64,000 bases of DNA from 2-01-FULL-39-33 sp964361645 (GTDB taxonomy: Bacteria; Patescibacteriota; Patescibacteriia; 2-01-FULL-39-33): NCBI GenBank assembly GCA_964361645.1, contig CAYIBK010000002.1, positions 1-64,000 of the forward strand, written 5' to 3'. The translations under genes and the position numbers were made by a program. The notes under the pieces are model-generated. The model had not been told where the DNA came from and made no database searches. It saw only the letters and a program-made list of their open reading frames with translations. The first letter of the stretch is position 1. Each line of letters opens with the position of its first letter. Shown here one piece after another: positions 39,809 to 51,700 of the stretch.

Positions 39809-42730
39809 ATGTTTAGGACACGACTTTCATCCCTGCAGAAGTCGAGAGTCGCCAAAAGATTGCTCTTGGCATCTTTCTTGGCGATTTTTTTATATTTTAT
39901 TTTACCGCAAGTCGGTTTAGCCCAAGTGGCCAATCCTAATCGTTTTGGTTTAGCTGATGCAGCCAGTATTGGTTTGCCTCAAAATGATTTAAAAGTAGCC
40001 ATTGTCAGGATTGTCCAGATACTCTTGGGATTTTTGGGCATCATAGCAGTGATTATGATTCTCTACGGCGGTTTTGTTTGGATGACTTCCGGCGGTGATC
40101 CGGCCAAAATTGAAAAAGCCAAAAAAATATTAATCAATACTGTTATTGGCATAATTATTATTTTGTCAGCTTACATTATCACGGCTTTCATTATTATGGC
40201 TTTGATGGGTGCTGGCGGTGGCGGCGGAGGCTGGGGACCAGGTGGCGGCGGTCGTGATGATTGGGGCCGTTGGGGCATTGGCATGGGGCCAATTGAAAGT
40301 GTTTATCCATCTCCTGGACAAGTGGATGTGCCGATTAATACTGCTATTGCGGTTACTTTCAAAGAAACGATCAACCCCCAAACAATTTGCGGCGCTGGTG
40401 TTTGTAATGGCCTAGATACTAAAATGATCAACACCGAAATTTGCCAAGTTGATAACAACGGTGTTTGCAAGCCGGAGGGCGATGAATTTGCTGCCCAAGT
40501 TTTTGTTGACAGTGTGGTAAAAAGCAATGACAATAAAACATTTACTATTATCCCCAATAAATATTTAGGTTTTGAAGATTTTCAAAACCGAAGATTTAAA
40601 GTAACTTTAAAATCAGGCATAGAAACTGTGGCCGAACCAAATAAATCTGTTTTTAATAATTTATTCAATAAAGAATATGCTTGGCAATTTACCACCAACG
40701 GTGAGTTAGATCTTGATCCGCCGGAGATTATTGATTTAGTTGGCGTTTATCCTTATCCGGATGATCAAATAGATATTTATGGAGTAGCCTCGGGCCCAAC
40801 ACCAACTAAGTTTTCTGTGGCGGTTACCCCAGCTAATATTCAATTAGAAGTTTTAGCCTCATTTGTCAGTAATGCTACCAAAACAGCCGGACCAACCAAT
40901 ATTGTGGGTACGCTTTCTGGAAATTATGGTGGAACCGGCACAGGAGTAGTGACAGTCAGAGTTGATTCTGGAACAGGAGAAATAAAAACTACTTGGCCTG
41001 GAGCTATGGGCACATTTAATAGTGGTCAATTTGATCCCACTGGCGCCACTTTAAATATTGGCCCCTACGGTTTGGTTTTTAATGTTAATGGAGTAGTGGC
41101 TCGCGGTGATATTTGGACTTTTAATGTCATAGCCCATATAGAAGGCGATAAATTGCAACTAAAAGATGGCAATAGTGTGCTTAAAACTTATATTTTTGGC
41201 ACCGATATTCCTAACCCCAATAATTTTGATGATAAATTAATCACAGATACTAGCTTATTTGAAGCTTGCGGTGTAAGTTGCATTCAAACTAAACAAACCG
41301 GAGCCGCTACTGCCAAATATAATTTGAATTTTACCGGTGATAACGGATTTATTGTTACCAAAACCAGTGGTTTGGATCAGCAACCCAATAGAGAAGTAAA
41401 AGGACTTCGGGATGCTTATAAAAATACCATTATTCAAATAAATTTTAATGAGGCTATAAATCCCTCCACTATCGCCGATAATATTTTAGTCGAAAGAGTG
41501 GGCACAGGCACAGTTATCGGCTATATAGTGGAAATTTCCAATCAATACAGGACAGTGGAATTAGTCGCTCCAGATGAATGTGGCACCAATAGTTGCGGCG
41601 ATAAAATATTTTGCTGGCCGGTTAATGGCGATTCACAACAATATATAGTAAGGGTTTCATCGGCCACTTTAATGGATGGCAGTGATCCCAAGTGTGCGGC
41701 TTGGGGTGGGACAAACGATGGTCATGGCCGTTGCGTTAAGGATGTTGATAACAAAAAAGTTTTTTATCCTCTATCTCCGCCCATGGATGGAATCATAGAT
41801 ATGAGTTTTAATTCCTTAAACGGCAGTTTTGATATTTATCAATATAACAATAAGACTATGGGCATCGCCCAAGGTAAATCTGGCGATGGCAATGGTCATT
41901 CCGGCCGTCCCGGCTATGAATTAAATAGCAATATACAGTGTTTGCCCGGCGCTTGTGACACTCCTGGTTCAAGAGTGATTACTTACGGATCATCAACTCC
42001 TGTTTATGGAGTGAGCGGGTACGGAGATAATTTTTTCTGGTCATTTTATGTTTCCAGTGAAATAGATAAAAAAGCTCCGTTAGTTAGAACCGATTCGCCT
42101 GTGGGTGATGAAAATATTAGTAGCTCGGAATCAAAAGTTTATTTTTATTTTGACAGGTTAATGCGCAGTTCCACTTTAAAGCCAGGTTGGAATTACGGTT
42201 CCACCGCTAAAGAAAGATCGGTTAGATATTTGATTTTACAAACCATTAGCCAATCGGCTTTGCCCGTTGGTTATTGGGCGTCTAAAGAAGATTTGGATTC
42301 AAACTTTGATGGTTGGGCTGATTATACCAGGGCTAAATTGGCTCATAATGATTTTGATCTAGCTACTAAATATGGCCCGTTGGCCGGATCTGGCGCGGAG
42401 TCGCTTAGCCAGAATTGCTTTTTGCCTAGCGCTGGCCCAGAAGAAGCGGCTAAAGCCGGACAAGAATGTGTTTATAATGGCGATGCTCTGTCTTTAGGTT
42501 GTGCCGATGTTTCATCTACTAATCCCGCTTCTTACGGCTATTTAAATTGTAATGAAATAAAAGATGCCAAAGAATGTGTTTCGGCAGATAATTTTTGCAA
42601 AGTTTTATATTATAAAGCAGATGACGCTACCACTGATTTGGGTGGTAGTTGGATCATAACCAAAGATCATCCCACAGCAGGAGATGGCAGCACTGGCTGT
42701 TGTTTTGGCACTTGTGTACCAAAACCATAA
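39809..42730 (+). CDS. Giant surface protein with T4SS pilin-like N-terminus (973 aa)
   Basis: Signal or anchor at about 16-38, then two transmembrane helices in the T4SS pilin-like (VirB2/TrbC-type) domain at about 62-130, with signature ILYGGFVWMTSGGDP. A Gly/Trp-rich hinge (133-155) precedes bacterial Ig-like (Big_5 type) domains, YPSPGQVDVPINTAIAVTF near 165 and a second near 530, then a Cys-rich C-terminus (870-973). The two membrane helices fix it in the cytoplasmic membrane with a large exposed part. Likely adhesion or surface display. It is a paralogue of the next gene: the two N-termini match over about 100 residues. Confidence 0.85.
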   Translation: MFRTRLSSLQKSRVAKRLLLASFLAIFLYFILPQVGLAQVANPNRFGLADAASIGLPQNDLKVAIVRIVQILLGFLGIIAVIMILYGGFVWMTSGGDPAKIEKAKKILINTVIGIIIILSAYIITAFIIMALMGAGGGGGGWGPGGGGRDDWGRWGIGMGPIESVYPSPGQVDVPINTAIAVTFKETINPQTICGAGVCNGLDTKMINTEICQVDNNGVCKPEGDEFAAQVFVDSVVKSNDNKTFTIIPNKYLGFEDFQNRRFKVTLKSGIETVAEPNKSVFNNLFNKEYAWQFTTNGELDLDPPEIIDLVGVYPYPDDQIDIYGVASGPTPTKFSVAVTPANIQLEVLASFVSNATKTAGPTNIVGTLSGNYGGTGTGVVTVRVDSGTGEIKTTWPGAMGTFNSGQFDPTGATLNIGPYGLVFNVNGVVARGDIWTFNVIAHIEGDKLQLKDGNSVLKTYIFGTDIPNPNNFDDKLITDTSLFEACGVSCIQTKQTGAATAKYNLNFTGDNGFIVTKTSGLDQQPNREVKGLRDAYKNTIIQINFNEAINPSTIADNILVERVGTGTVIGYIVEISNQYRTVELVAPDECGTNSCGDKIFCWPVNGDSQQYIVRVSSATLMDGSDPKCAAWGGTNDGHGRCVKDVDNKKVFYPLSPPMDGIIDMSFNSLNGSFDIYQYNNKTMGIAQGKSGDGNGHSGRPGYELNSNIQCLPGACDTPGSRVITYGSSTPVYGVSGYGDNFFWSFYVSSEIDKKAPLVRTDSPVGDENISSSESKVYFYFDRLMRSSTLKPGWNYGSTAKERSVRYLILQTISQSALPVGYWASKEDLDSNFDGWADYTRAKLAHNDFDLATKYGPLAGSGAESLSQNCFLPSAGPEEAAKAGQECVYNGDALSLGCADVSSTNPASYGYLNCNEIKDAKECVSADNFCKVLYYKADDATTDLGGSWIITKDHPTAGDGSTGCCFGTCVPKP

Positions 42731-42745
42731 TTTTTTTGTGTAACT

Positions 42746-45700
42746 ATGAGATCAAAAAATCCAATTAAAAAAATTATTCTATCAATGCTTATGGTTTTGA
42801 TAGTAATTGGTATTTTTGGTTTTTTGGGCTTGGCTTTGGCTCAAGAGCCGGATAGGTTTGGTTTGGAAAGTGCTACTGGCGTGGGCTTGCCCCAAACCGA
42901 TTTAAGAATTGCCATTATTAATATCATCAGGTTTATTTTAGGATTCTTAGGCATTATTGCGGTGATAATTATTCTCTGGGGCGGTTATCTTTGGATGACT
43001 TCAGGCGGTGATCCCAGTAAAATAGAGAAGGCCAAAAAAACTTTAGTTTCGGCGGTTATTGGTTTGGTAATTATATTATCGGCTTTCATTATCGCTTCTT
43101 TTGTAATTAATTCTCTTCAAGGAGTTTTGTGTCAGGGTGATAATTGTGCCACCGAGTCTTGTCCTACCCCCCCTTGCACGCCAACTTGTCCCAACCCTCC
43201 TTGCACGCCAGGATCCTCTAATCAATTTACTTATATTAATAAATTCAAAGACGATTCCATTCCTTGGGTTAGAACTATTGGCCCATCTTTTTCTGGCGTG
43301 GCCAAAATGCCCGCTAGCGCCACCTTAGAAGTAGGTGGTTATGCCAAAAATAAAGACGGCACTATTGTTAGTATGGAATTATTTACTGCTCCCTCAACTA
43401 CTCCGCCAATTGTTTTTGTGGCTCAAAGTCCATTTACTGATGTGCAAAGTGATCAAGAAGTAGTGGATAATGTTTTTGCTTCTTGGAATTCACTCGCTTA
43501 TGCCATTAATAATCAATATCGGGCCAAAATATCAGCTCTGCTTTCTGGTAATAGAACCATTGAATCTCGAGTAATTAAAACTATTGTCAAACCTCTACAT
43601 TGTTTTAATAACATCCAAGATCAAGGTGAAACCGGCATTGATTGCGGTGGTGATCCAGTTGTCTTAGGCGATGATTATTGCGGTGCTTGCGACGGCGGAC
43701 CTTGCGTTGATGATAGTGATTGTGATGGCGGAGCTTGTTTGCCTGACGGCACTTGTGCCTTCCCTCCTTTTATTTCCAGCATTGTTCCAGACAATGGAGC
43801 TAAAAATAATTACATCACTATTTGGGGAAGCCATTTTGGCGATAGTCCCGGATCGGTAATGCTGATAAAAGATGATGTTATAATGGCCTTTGCCAATGTT
43901 AATACTAATCCTGATTGTATCAATGGCTGGAATGATACCCAGATAATTTTTGAAGTTCCGGATATTGCTTTAGATAGTTATGAAGTTATGGTGGAAAGTA
44001 ATATTGGTTTAACCAGTAACACTAAAGAGTTTGAAGTTAACGAAATCTCCCGCCCGGGAATTTGTTCGGTTAATCCTAATTATGGCATTAATCCGGATCC
44101 TCTAGAAATTGTGGGTAATAGTTTCCCTACTGCTCCCGATGGCCAAGTTTATTGGAATTTCAAACCCGACATTTTTTCTAGTCCATCAGTTACTTGGATT
44201 AATGGCACTCATGCCAGTGATATAGTGCCAGAGAGTGGCGTGGGCACCACCAGCATTAGAATTTATAATGGCGTAGAATATAGTAATTATTATAAATTTA
44301 TAATCAGCCGAGGGGAAATAGGCGATCCCTGTGGTACGCCTGGTGAAACAGTTTGTTCGGCAGAGAATGTTTGTAACACTGGGTTATTTTGTGATCCCAA
44401 TCAGGGTTGTACTTGCCAGGTAGTGGTAAATGCTTGCGAGCCAGGAGCCGAAAGAGATTGTGAAATTGATGGTGAAACTTGTGTCACTAAAGAATTTTGT
44501 CCAGCTAGTGGCAATTGGGACGATGCTGTTTGTACCAAAGTAGATCCAGCTTGCGTATCGGGAGTAACGGTTGAACCAGCCACTCAATCAATTTTTGCTT
44601 GGGCCTTTGTCTATGGTAATGGTTATGGCTTTAAGCCACCACAAGTTATAGAAGATTGTAGCCGTGTTAGAGAATGTTATCCCAATCAGAAATTGCCTAG
44701 CCCGGCTCCGTGGTATGAGGGTGTGGGCGCCACCGAAGGTTGGGATCCGGTTATTCATCCGAATTTATCAATTGAAGATCCCAAAGCTTGTATTAATTCC
44801 ACTATCTCCGCTCGGTTTACGCAGAAGATGAATGAGCAATCAGTCAAAGATTATGTTAAGGTTTTTAGATGCACCAGTAGGGATGGCACGGATTGCACTC
44901 CGGTTAATGGTGAAGTGCAAGTTTATCCTACTGAAGAAGGAGTTAGGGATTATTTTCAATTCGGCAGCCCGACTATAAACAATCCCACAGATTTCATTGC
45001 TAATTCTTGGTATAAAATTGTTTTAACTAAAGGTATCAAAAGCATATTTAATGTAGAAATGGATACTAGCACCCAGGTTGTTAGTAATCGTTTTTGTAAT
45101 GTGGCTGGTATAACTGATGCTGTTTATTGCTGGAATTTTCAAACCAGAGAAACCAATACCTATTGTGATCCAGGTTGTCCGGAATGTAATCCAGATCCCA
45201 AGACTTTGAATTATTATTTTCAGACTCAGCAATTTACTACTGCTGTTATCAGCGACGATAATGTTTGTCTAATGATCGATCCCTGGGCTTATAATTGGAA
45301 TTGGTTTTCAGAAAATGAAGACAAGGTTATGATCACTAATAATGGCGGTATACCTCAGCAAATAGGTACTGCTTACGGCGAAAATTACAATATCTTTCCG
45401 GGATTTACCAAGGTGTATGCCGAGCTCACTTTAACCGAACAAAACGATTATTGTCGGGTGACGACTGATTTTACCAATCCAGTTGTGATGGAATCTCCCT
45501 TCTGTACTCGGGGCATTATCCAAAGCCCCACTCCTTGGATTAATTCCAAGGATGCTTGTCGCAATGCGCTGGTAGCTGCCAGATTTAGCCGTGATATGCA
45601 CGATGAAAGCTTAACTCTTAATACCATTACGGGATTAATAGAAAATGACGCCAATGCTAAAAATGGCAATATTATTGTAGAAGAATGCGATCATAGCGAA

Positions 45701-48700
45701 AATTTTGAAGACGCTTTTCCGGCTTGTGAAAGTATTAAAATAGCCGAAGCTACTAGTTTAAGAATATTCACTTACAGCCATGATGTGGATATCCAAGGGT
45801 TGTTAGCTGGCGACACTAGTTTTGGCGCTGGCTTAGCTGAGGGGTTTGTGATTGATGTCAATAAAAAAGACATTGGCGGAAAACCAACAGCCGATGAATA
45901 TCTGGCTTCCGATATGTGGTATCGTGTTATTATTTTAGGCGGTCCAGAAGGTGTGGGCGGAGCCGATAATACCGGCGATGGCATTCCCGATGGTGTCTTA
46001 CTAACCAAAAATAGTATTACCGAGCAAGTTAGAGATGGTTGGGATTATAACGGAGATGGTTTTAATGATTACTACTGGGTTTTCAAAACTAGTACTCATG
46101 CTTGTGATGTTAGTGATGTTCAAGTTACTCCAGTAGAAAATTTCTTGGAATTCACCGATCAAACTAGCCAATACGACGCCTTCCCTCAAGCTAGTAACTG
46201 TAATCTTTTAGCTCGTTGTTTGCTTAATTGGACTTGGCGATCATTGATCGAACTGGGCGATACGGCGGTGTCAGAGAGCGGCGAGGTTATTGCTTCCATC
46301 ACTAAATTAGAAGTCCAAGTCGGAATTTGTGGCGCCTTTGATGACAATACAATAGATCCAGTTCAAACTGCCACTGCTCATTTAGATGGTGATACTAATA
46401 TTAGAGCCGATGAGCCAGGAGGAAAATGGGGCTATGGCCATTTGCAAGTTGGTTATGGCCAGTTGGCAGTTATAAAATATAGTCCCAAGAATTTGACTCA
46501 TTTTGAAGATAGAAGGGTTGATGTTGATTTTAATATTGATGCTAAGATGAGTTCAATTAAATTCAATGATAACACCAGATTATACAAATGCACCGATGCT
46601 AAGGCTTATTATAAATTCAATAACAGTATTGTGGATAGTTCTGGCAACAAATACGACTCCACCAACAAAAGTATTTCGTATACCACTGGCTATTTCGGTT
46701 CAGCGGCCAATTTCAGAGGCAATGCCAATCAATATATTCAAATAAAAGATGATAATAATAATTTAAAAATTGCTAATGCCTTAACCATTTCTGCTTGGGT
46801 AAGGCCAACCGCTCCGACTAGCCCACTAGGTCGGGTGGTAGTTTCCAATTATTATTGGGATTTAAATCCTGCCAACCAGCGTGGAATTTTATTGGGTGAT
46901 CAATGGGGTTGTTCTGGTGATAGTTGTGTGCCAACTGATGAATTTCAATTTATGGTTTATGATGCCACTGGTAATAATGCCGTTGCTTCCAAACCAGATT
47001 TCTTTAAGGATAATTTAAATAAATGGACTCATGTGGTGGGTGTTTACGAACTGGGTGTTGCGGTTAGGTTGTATATCAATGGAGTGTTAGCGGCTCAAGA
47101 CATCACCGCCGTGCCAGCCGCTATTGCTTATAATCTAAATTTGCCCACCAGAATTGGTGCGCGCGCCGACAATTCCGGACAAGGTATGTGGAACGGCCAA
47201 ATTGATGATTTAAGGCTTTACAATAAAATTCTAACACTTAATGATATTAAGGCTTTATATACCAGCAGTAGCGAGTGTCCGGCTATTGGCTTGGTTTCTA
47301 AAACATTGGATCCTATTTTGCCCCCCGTGCCTATTGAGGCTGGGCCAGAATTATCCAGAAAGATAACTGCCCGATCATCAGCTGATTATCAAGTGGGTGC
47401 AGAATACAGAATGATTTTAAAAGGCGGGCCAAATGGATTGATAGCTTGGAACAATAACGAGTTAAGTAGGTTGAATTTCAATAGCACCGGCGAAACTGGT
47501 GGGGAAGAATGTGAAGCCAATATTTATCCTTGGACAGAACAAGCCGGCATTTGCACTAATACTTGTCTTTTAAGTCCTTCTTTTGATTTATGCAGTGTTT
47601 CGGGCGGACGGTTTGCTCAGTGCCAAAATACCGTACCCGATTCAAATTCCGATTATTGTAATAATAATTGCTATAATCTGGGCAATAATAACACCGCTTC
47701 TTGTGGTAATAGTGTTGTTGAAACTACCAAAGAAGAATGTGATGATGGCAATGCCAATAATAATGATGGTTGTTCTAATGTGTGTTTATGGGAAGGATCA
47801 GATGATAGTTGGGGCTCAATTTGCGGTAATGGCCGAACTGAAAATGGCGAGAATTGTGACGATGGCAATACTAATAATGGCGATGGTTGTTCTAGTATTT
47901 GTTTAAAGGAGGCCGCTCGTCCCAGTGGTTCCTCGGCCAATATTCCAGTCTGTGGCAATGGCACTAAAGAACGGGGGGAGGATTGCGATGATAGCAATAC
48001 CACTGCCGGTGATGGCTGTTCCAATACTTGTTTACTAGAAGGCTCGGCTACTACTTGTGGCAATGGCCAGGTGGAAAACGGCCAAGCGGATAGTTTCTCT
48101 TGGACCTTTTCTGCTGTCAACGATCCGTCGGTAACTATTAGCATGAATAACTGCTCCAATGGTATTTGGCAGGTATTAGTCAAGCGCGGTGATATTGGTG
48201 CCGATAATATTTTTATTTGTAAAAGAGATGCTCTATCGATGTTAGACGATAATATTTGGGGCAAAATAATTTATAAGATAAAATTAGTTATTGCTAAATT
48301 CTTCGGTAATAGCGCGTCGGCTGTAGCCGGTGATGGTTGTGGAGTTGGTTATACTAAGGTTACTGATTTTGAGGAAACATTAGAGTATCTGAAACAAGAC
48401 AGCCATGTTTATACTTATGTCAAAGATGGCTACTGGGATGTAGACAAAAAATACAAGATTAATGTTTATGAAGGCACTTTTGATCCGGTTACCAATAATA
48501 TTCCGAAAGTGGCCCAAGAAGTGACCATTAAAGAGTATTGCAAGATTGATGATGTCAAAGTAGAAATTTGGCCTCGGGGCGAAGAAAGTTATAATGATAA
48601 TTTCTTTTGTGTAGGTGATGAATGTGGTCTCCATACTTCCAGCCTATACGATAATGATATTTCCTCTGATTCTAATTTAGATGCTCCAGTTGAGGATTAT

Positions 48701-51700
48701 GATTTTCCTTATGTAAAAATAAACGGCACTAATGTAACCGATCATAATTTAGCTAATAATCAGCATTTGTATTTGGCTTGGGCCATAAATAGTGTTGGTT
48801 ATTTGATTAAATCAGAAGGTGGCTTAAATTGGAGTGTGGCAGGACTACCAAAATTTGATTTGTCGGTTACTGATTTTGATCCTAATTCTAATTATTCCGG
48901 CGAGTGGCTTAATTTAAACAGCGCTAGGGTAGGTGCCATAGACGGGCAAGATGTTTTAACTGTTGGTGCTACCCAAAATCCTCCACCGGGCTTAGGTTTG
49001 GCTTCTACTAAAGCCAAGGATGTTAATATTAAGATATTTTTATGTTCTAATCCTTGGCCGGATCCGCAGAATTTCCCTTACCGTGACTCGGCTAATAATT
49101 GCGGAGCAACACCGTGTCCAAATACTAATTTTGAAGTTTATTATTGCCGTGATAATGGCGTGGTAGGCGAAGCTGAAGATTTACCCTCTTTAGATACCAG
49201 CACCATAGTTTATGGCGGAGATCCTTTTAAGAAAGAATTCTTGCTTCAAAGAGCTGATAAAAGCGATGCCGTGGGTATCAGAGTAGTAGCCAACGACAAC
49301 CATTATTCTCCATTGGTTTGGTATCGGGAAAATTTTGATCCCAACAGGCAAGGCAATCCTAAAAGTACCTCAGTTAATGGTTATGACGCTATTGCCGAGG
49401 GGCGAACTGTTTATGCTAATGCCATTAATATTGAACCTCCAGTGGCTAACAGAACCTTGTATCCTAATATTTATTTGATTTCTTACAGCGAGGGTGCAGA
49501 TAATGACACGCAAAATATTTTCCAGCAAATGGCTCGATTTATGAAGCTTAATGTGGGCTCAAATGAAGAAGGTGGTTTGCCGGGCATCAGCACTTGTCAG
49601 AATACCCCAGCTTATAAATGTTGGGACGGCAGTGATTGCGAAGCGGTTAACGCCGGTGCTTGTATGTCTGATAAAGGACAACTAACTCGCGATACTAGGC
49701 GCTTAGGCGATATTCAAGATATAAATTGGCTCTTAAATGATTATCAAAATCAAAAGCGTTGCAGTAATGATAAATTTATTACTTGCTATAGTAATGCCCA
49801 GTGTTATGGCGGCGGAACATGCGATTATTATTATCCCGATTTGCCTTCTGGCACGTATATTTCTGGTCGCAGTTTCAGCGTTTGGCCTTCTTGGCAAGCC
49901 ACTCTGGGCAATGTTTTGGATTCGGCCTTGCCCCTAGATCCCTTAAATGCCAGCTCTGGTTTTGATGGTTGTGATTCGCCCTATGACCCTGTAACTTGCT
50001 GGGATGAGATTACTAAGAAAATGCAATGTCCGACAGCCGCTAAAGTTTATTCTTATTTTGCCAATAATAATGGCGCCATCAAAAATATTTACGCTTTCAA
50101 AGAATTTAATCTTGGTTCGTGGCGTCCGGCTGATTGGGCGACAGTCAGGTTTATGAACGGCGATCCTTTCGCTTTAGCGGTTGAGAGTATTTGTCGTACA
50201 TTTTCTGGCACTTGCGGTAATGGCACCATTGAAGCTGGAGAAGATTGCAACAATTGTCCTTTTGATGTTGTTTGTCCTTCTGGTAATTCCTGTCGTCAAA
50301 CAGGCGCCTCTTGGGCTTGCACGCCGGATGCTTCTTTTATTGATTCCGATGGTGACACTATAGCCAATAAAAATGATAATTGTCCTTTTATCGCCAATAC
50401 CGATCAACTTGATACCGATGGTGACAAAGTGGGTGATGCTTGCGATAATTGTTTAAACATTAAAAATGGCTCTACCTCTTCTACAGTTACCTGTTTAGAC
50501 AAAGACAGTAATGGCAAATTAAGTCAGGTGGAAAAAGCTGTTTGCAATCAAAGCGACAAAGACAGTGATACAGTGGGTGATGCCTGCGATAATTGCCCTA
50601 ATGATTATAATAAAGACCAAAGCGTTAGGCCATGTCTTTTGCCGGGTTGCGGTGATGGCGTGGTGCAACCTGGGGAAGATTGCGATGACGGAGAAAATCC
50701 CCCCACCAATGCCGGAACTTGTAATGCCACTTGCAGTGCCCCTACTTTCTGCGGTGACGGCTTTATACAGAGTTTGAATGGCCAGGGCGTTAGTGAGGTT
50801 TGTGATGATAACAACGGCTTTTCTGGTGATGGTTGTTCTAATAAATGTGTTATAGAAACAGGTTGGGTTTGTGTGGGAGTGCCTACTAGTGTTTGCCATT
50901 TGCCTTTTTGTGGTGATGGTTTAAAAAAAGACACAGAAGTTTGTGATTGTGGCGACGGTGTGGGCCCATTAAGTGCGCCTTCTAAATGTGGCAATACTGG
51001 CATAGCTTATAATTATACTACTTACAATATACCTCCCACTGCTAATTTAAATACTTATTTTATTCCTTATTGGAATTTAACTCCGGTAAGTTGGCATTTT
51101 TGCAATAATGCTTGCAAGGATAGAACAGCTCTTCCACCTTATTGCAGTGACGGAGAATGGGATAATATTAATGAGCAATGTGAAGGTCAAAGTCCGACAG
51201 TTCCACCTACCCCCATTCCTAGTGATGGCTCGTTTGGCTGGGGCCGAGGCCTAAGCGCTACCGATCAGTGGGCCTGTAGTAATACTTGCACCGATACTGG
51301 CGGCTATTGTGGAGATGATATTAAAAATGGTCCAGAAATATGCGAGCCGGCTGAAGAGCCCTATGGCGAATTATGTGCTAATAATTGCACTTGGAAAGCT
51401 TGTCCGCCATACACTAGTAACAACATCACTCTTAGCGCTTTTACTGGCGTACCTCCTTCTGTTGAGGCTGATATGAGCGATGTGCCCACTTGTCTTTCAG
51501 CGGATAAAATTAAAGCTGATTTTTCTATTACCACAAGTGATCCCAGGGCCGTAATAGTATTTGTTAATGATTTATCAGGCAGTATGGACGGGGGTCCATT
51601 AAATACTTTAAAATCCAGTTTAACTGCTAAAATAGGAGATATCTTTACCGCTATTCCCAGTGCCAAGATTGGTTTAGTGAGTTTTTCTCAAACTGGCCGA

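Noticed and set aside
47671..48264. Minus-strand frame of 197 codons opposite the giant gene
   Set aside because: It mirrors the DUF4215 Cys-rich repeats (CDDGN) in another frame, giving spurious Pro/Ser repeats.
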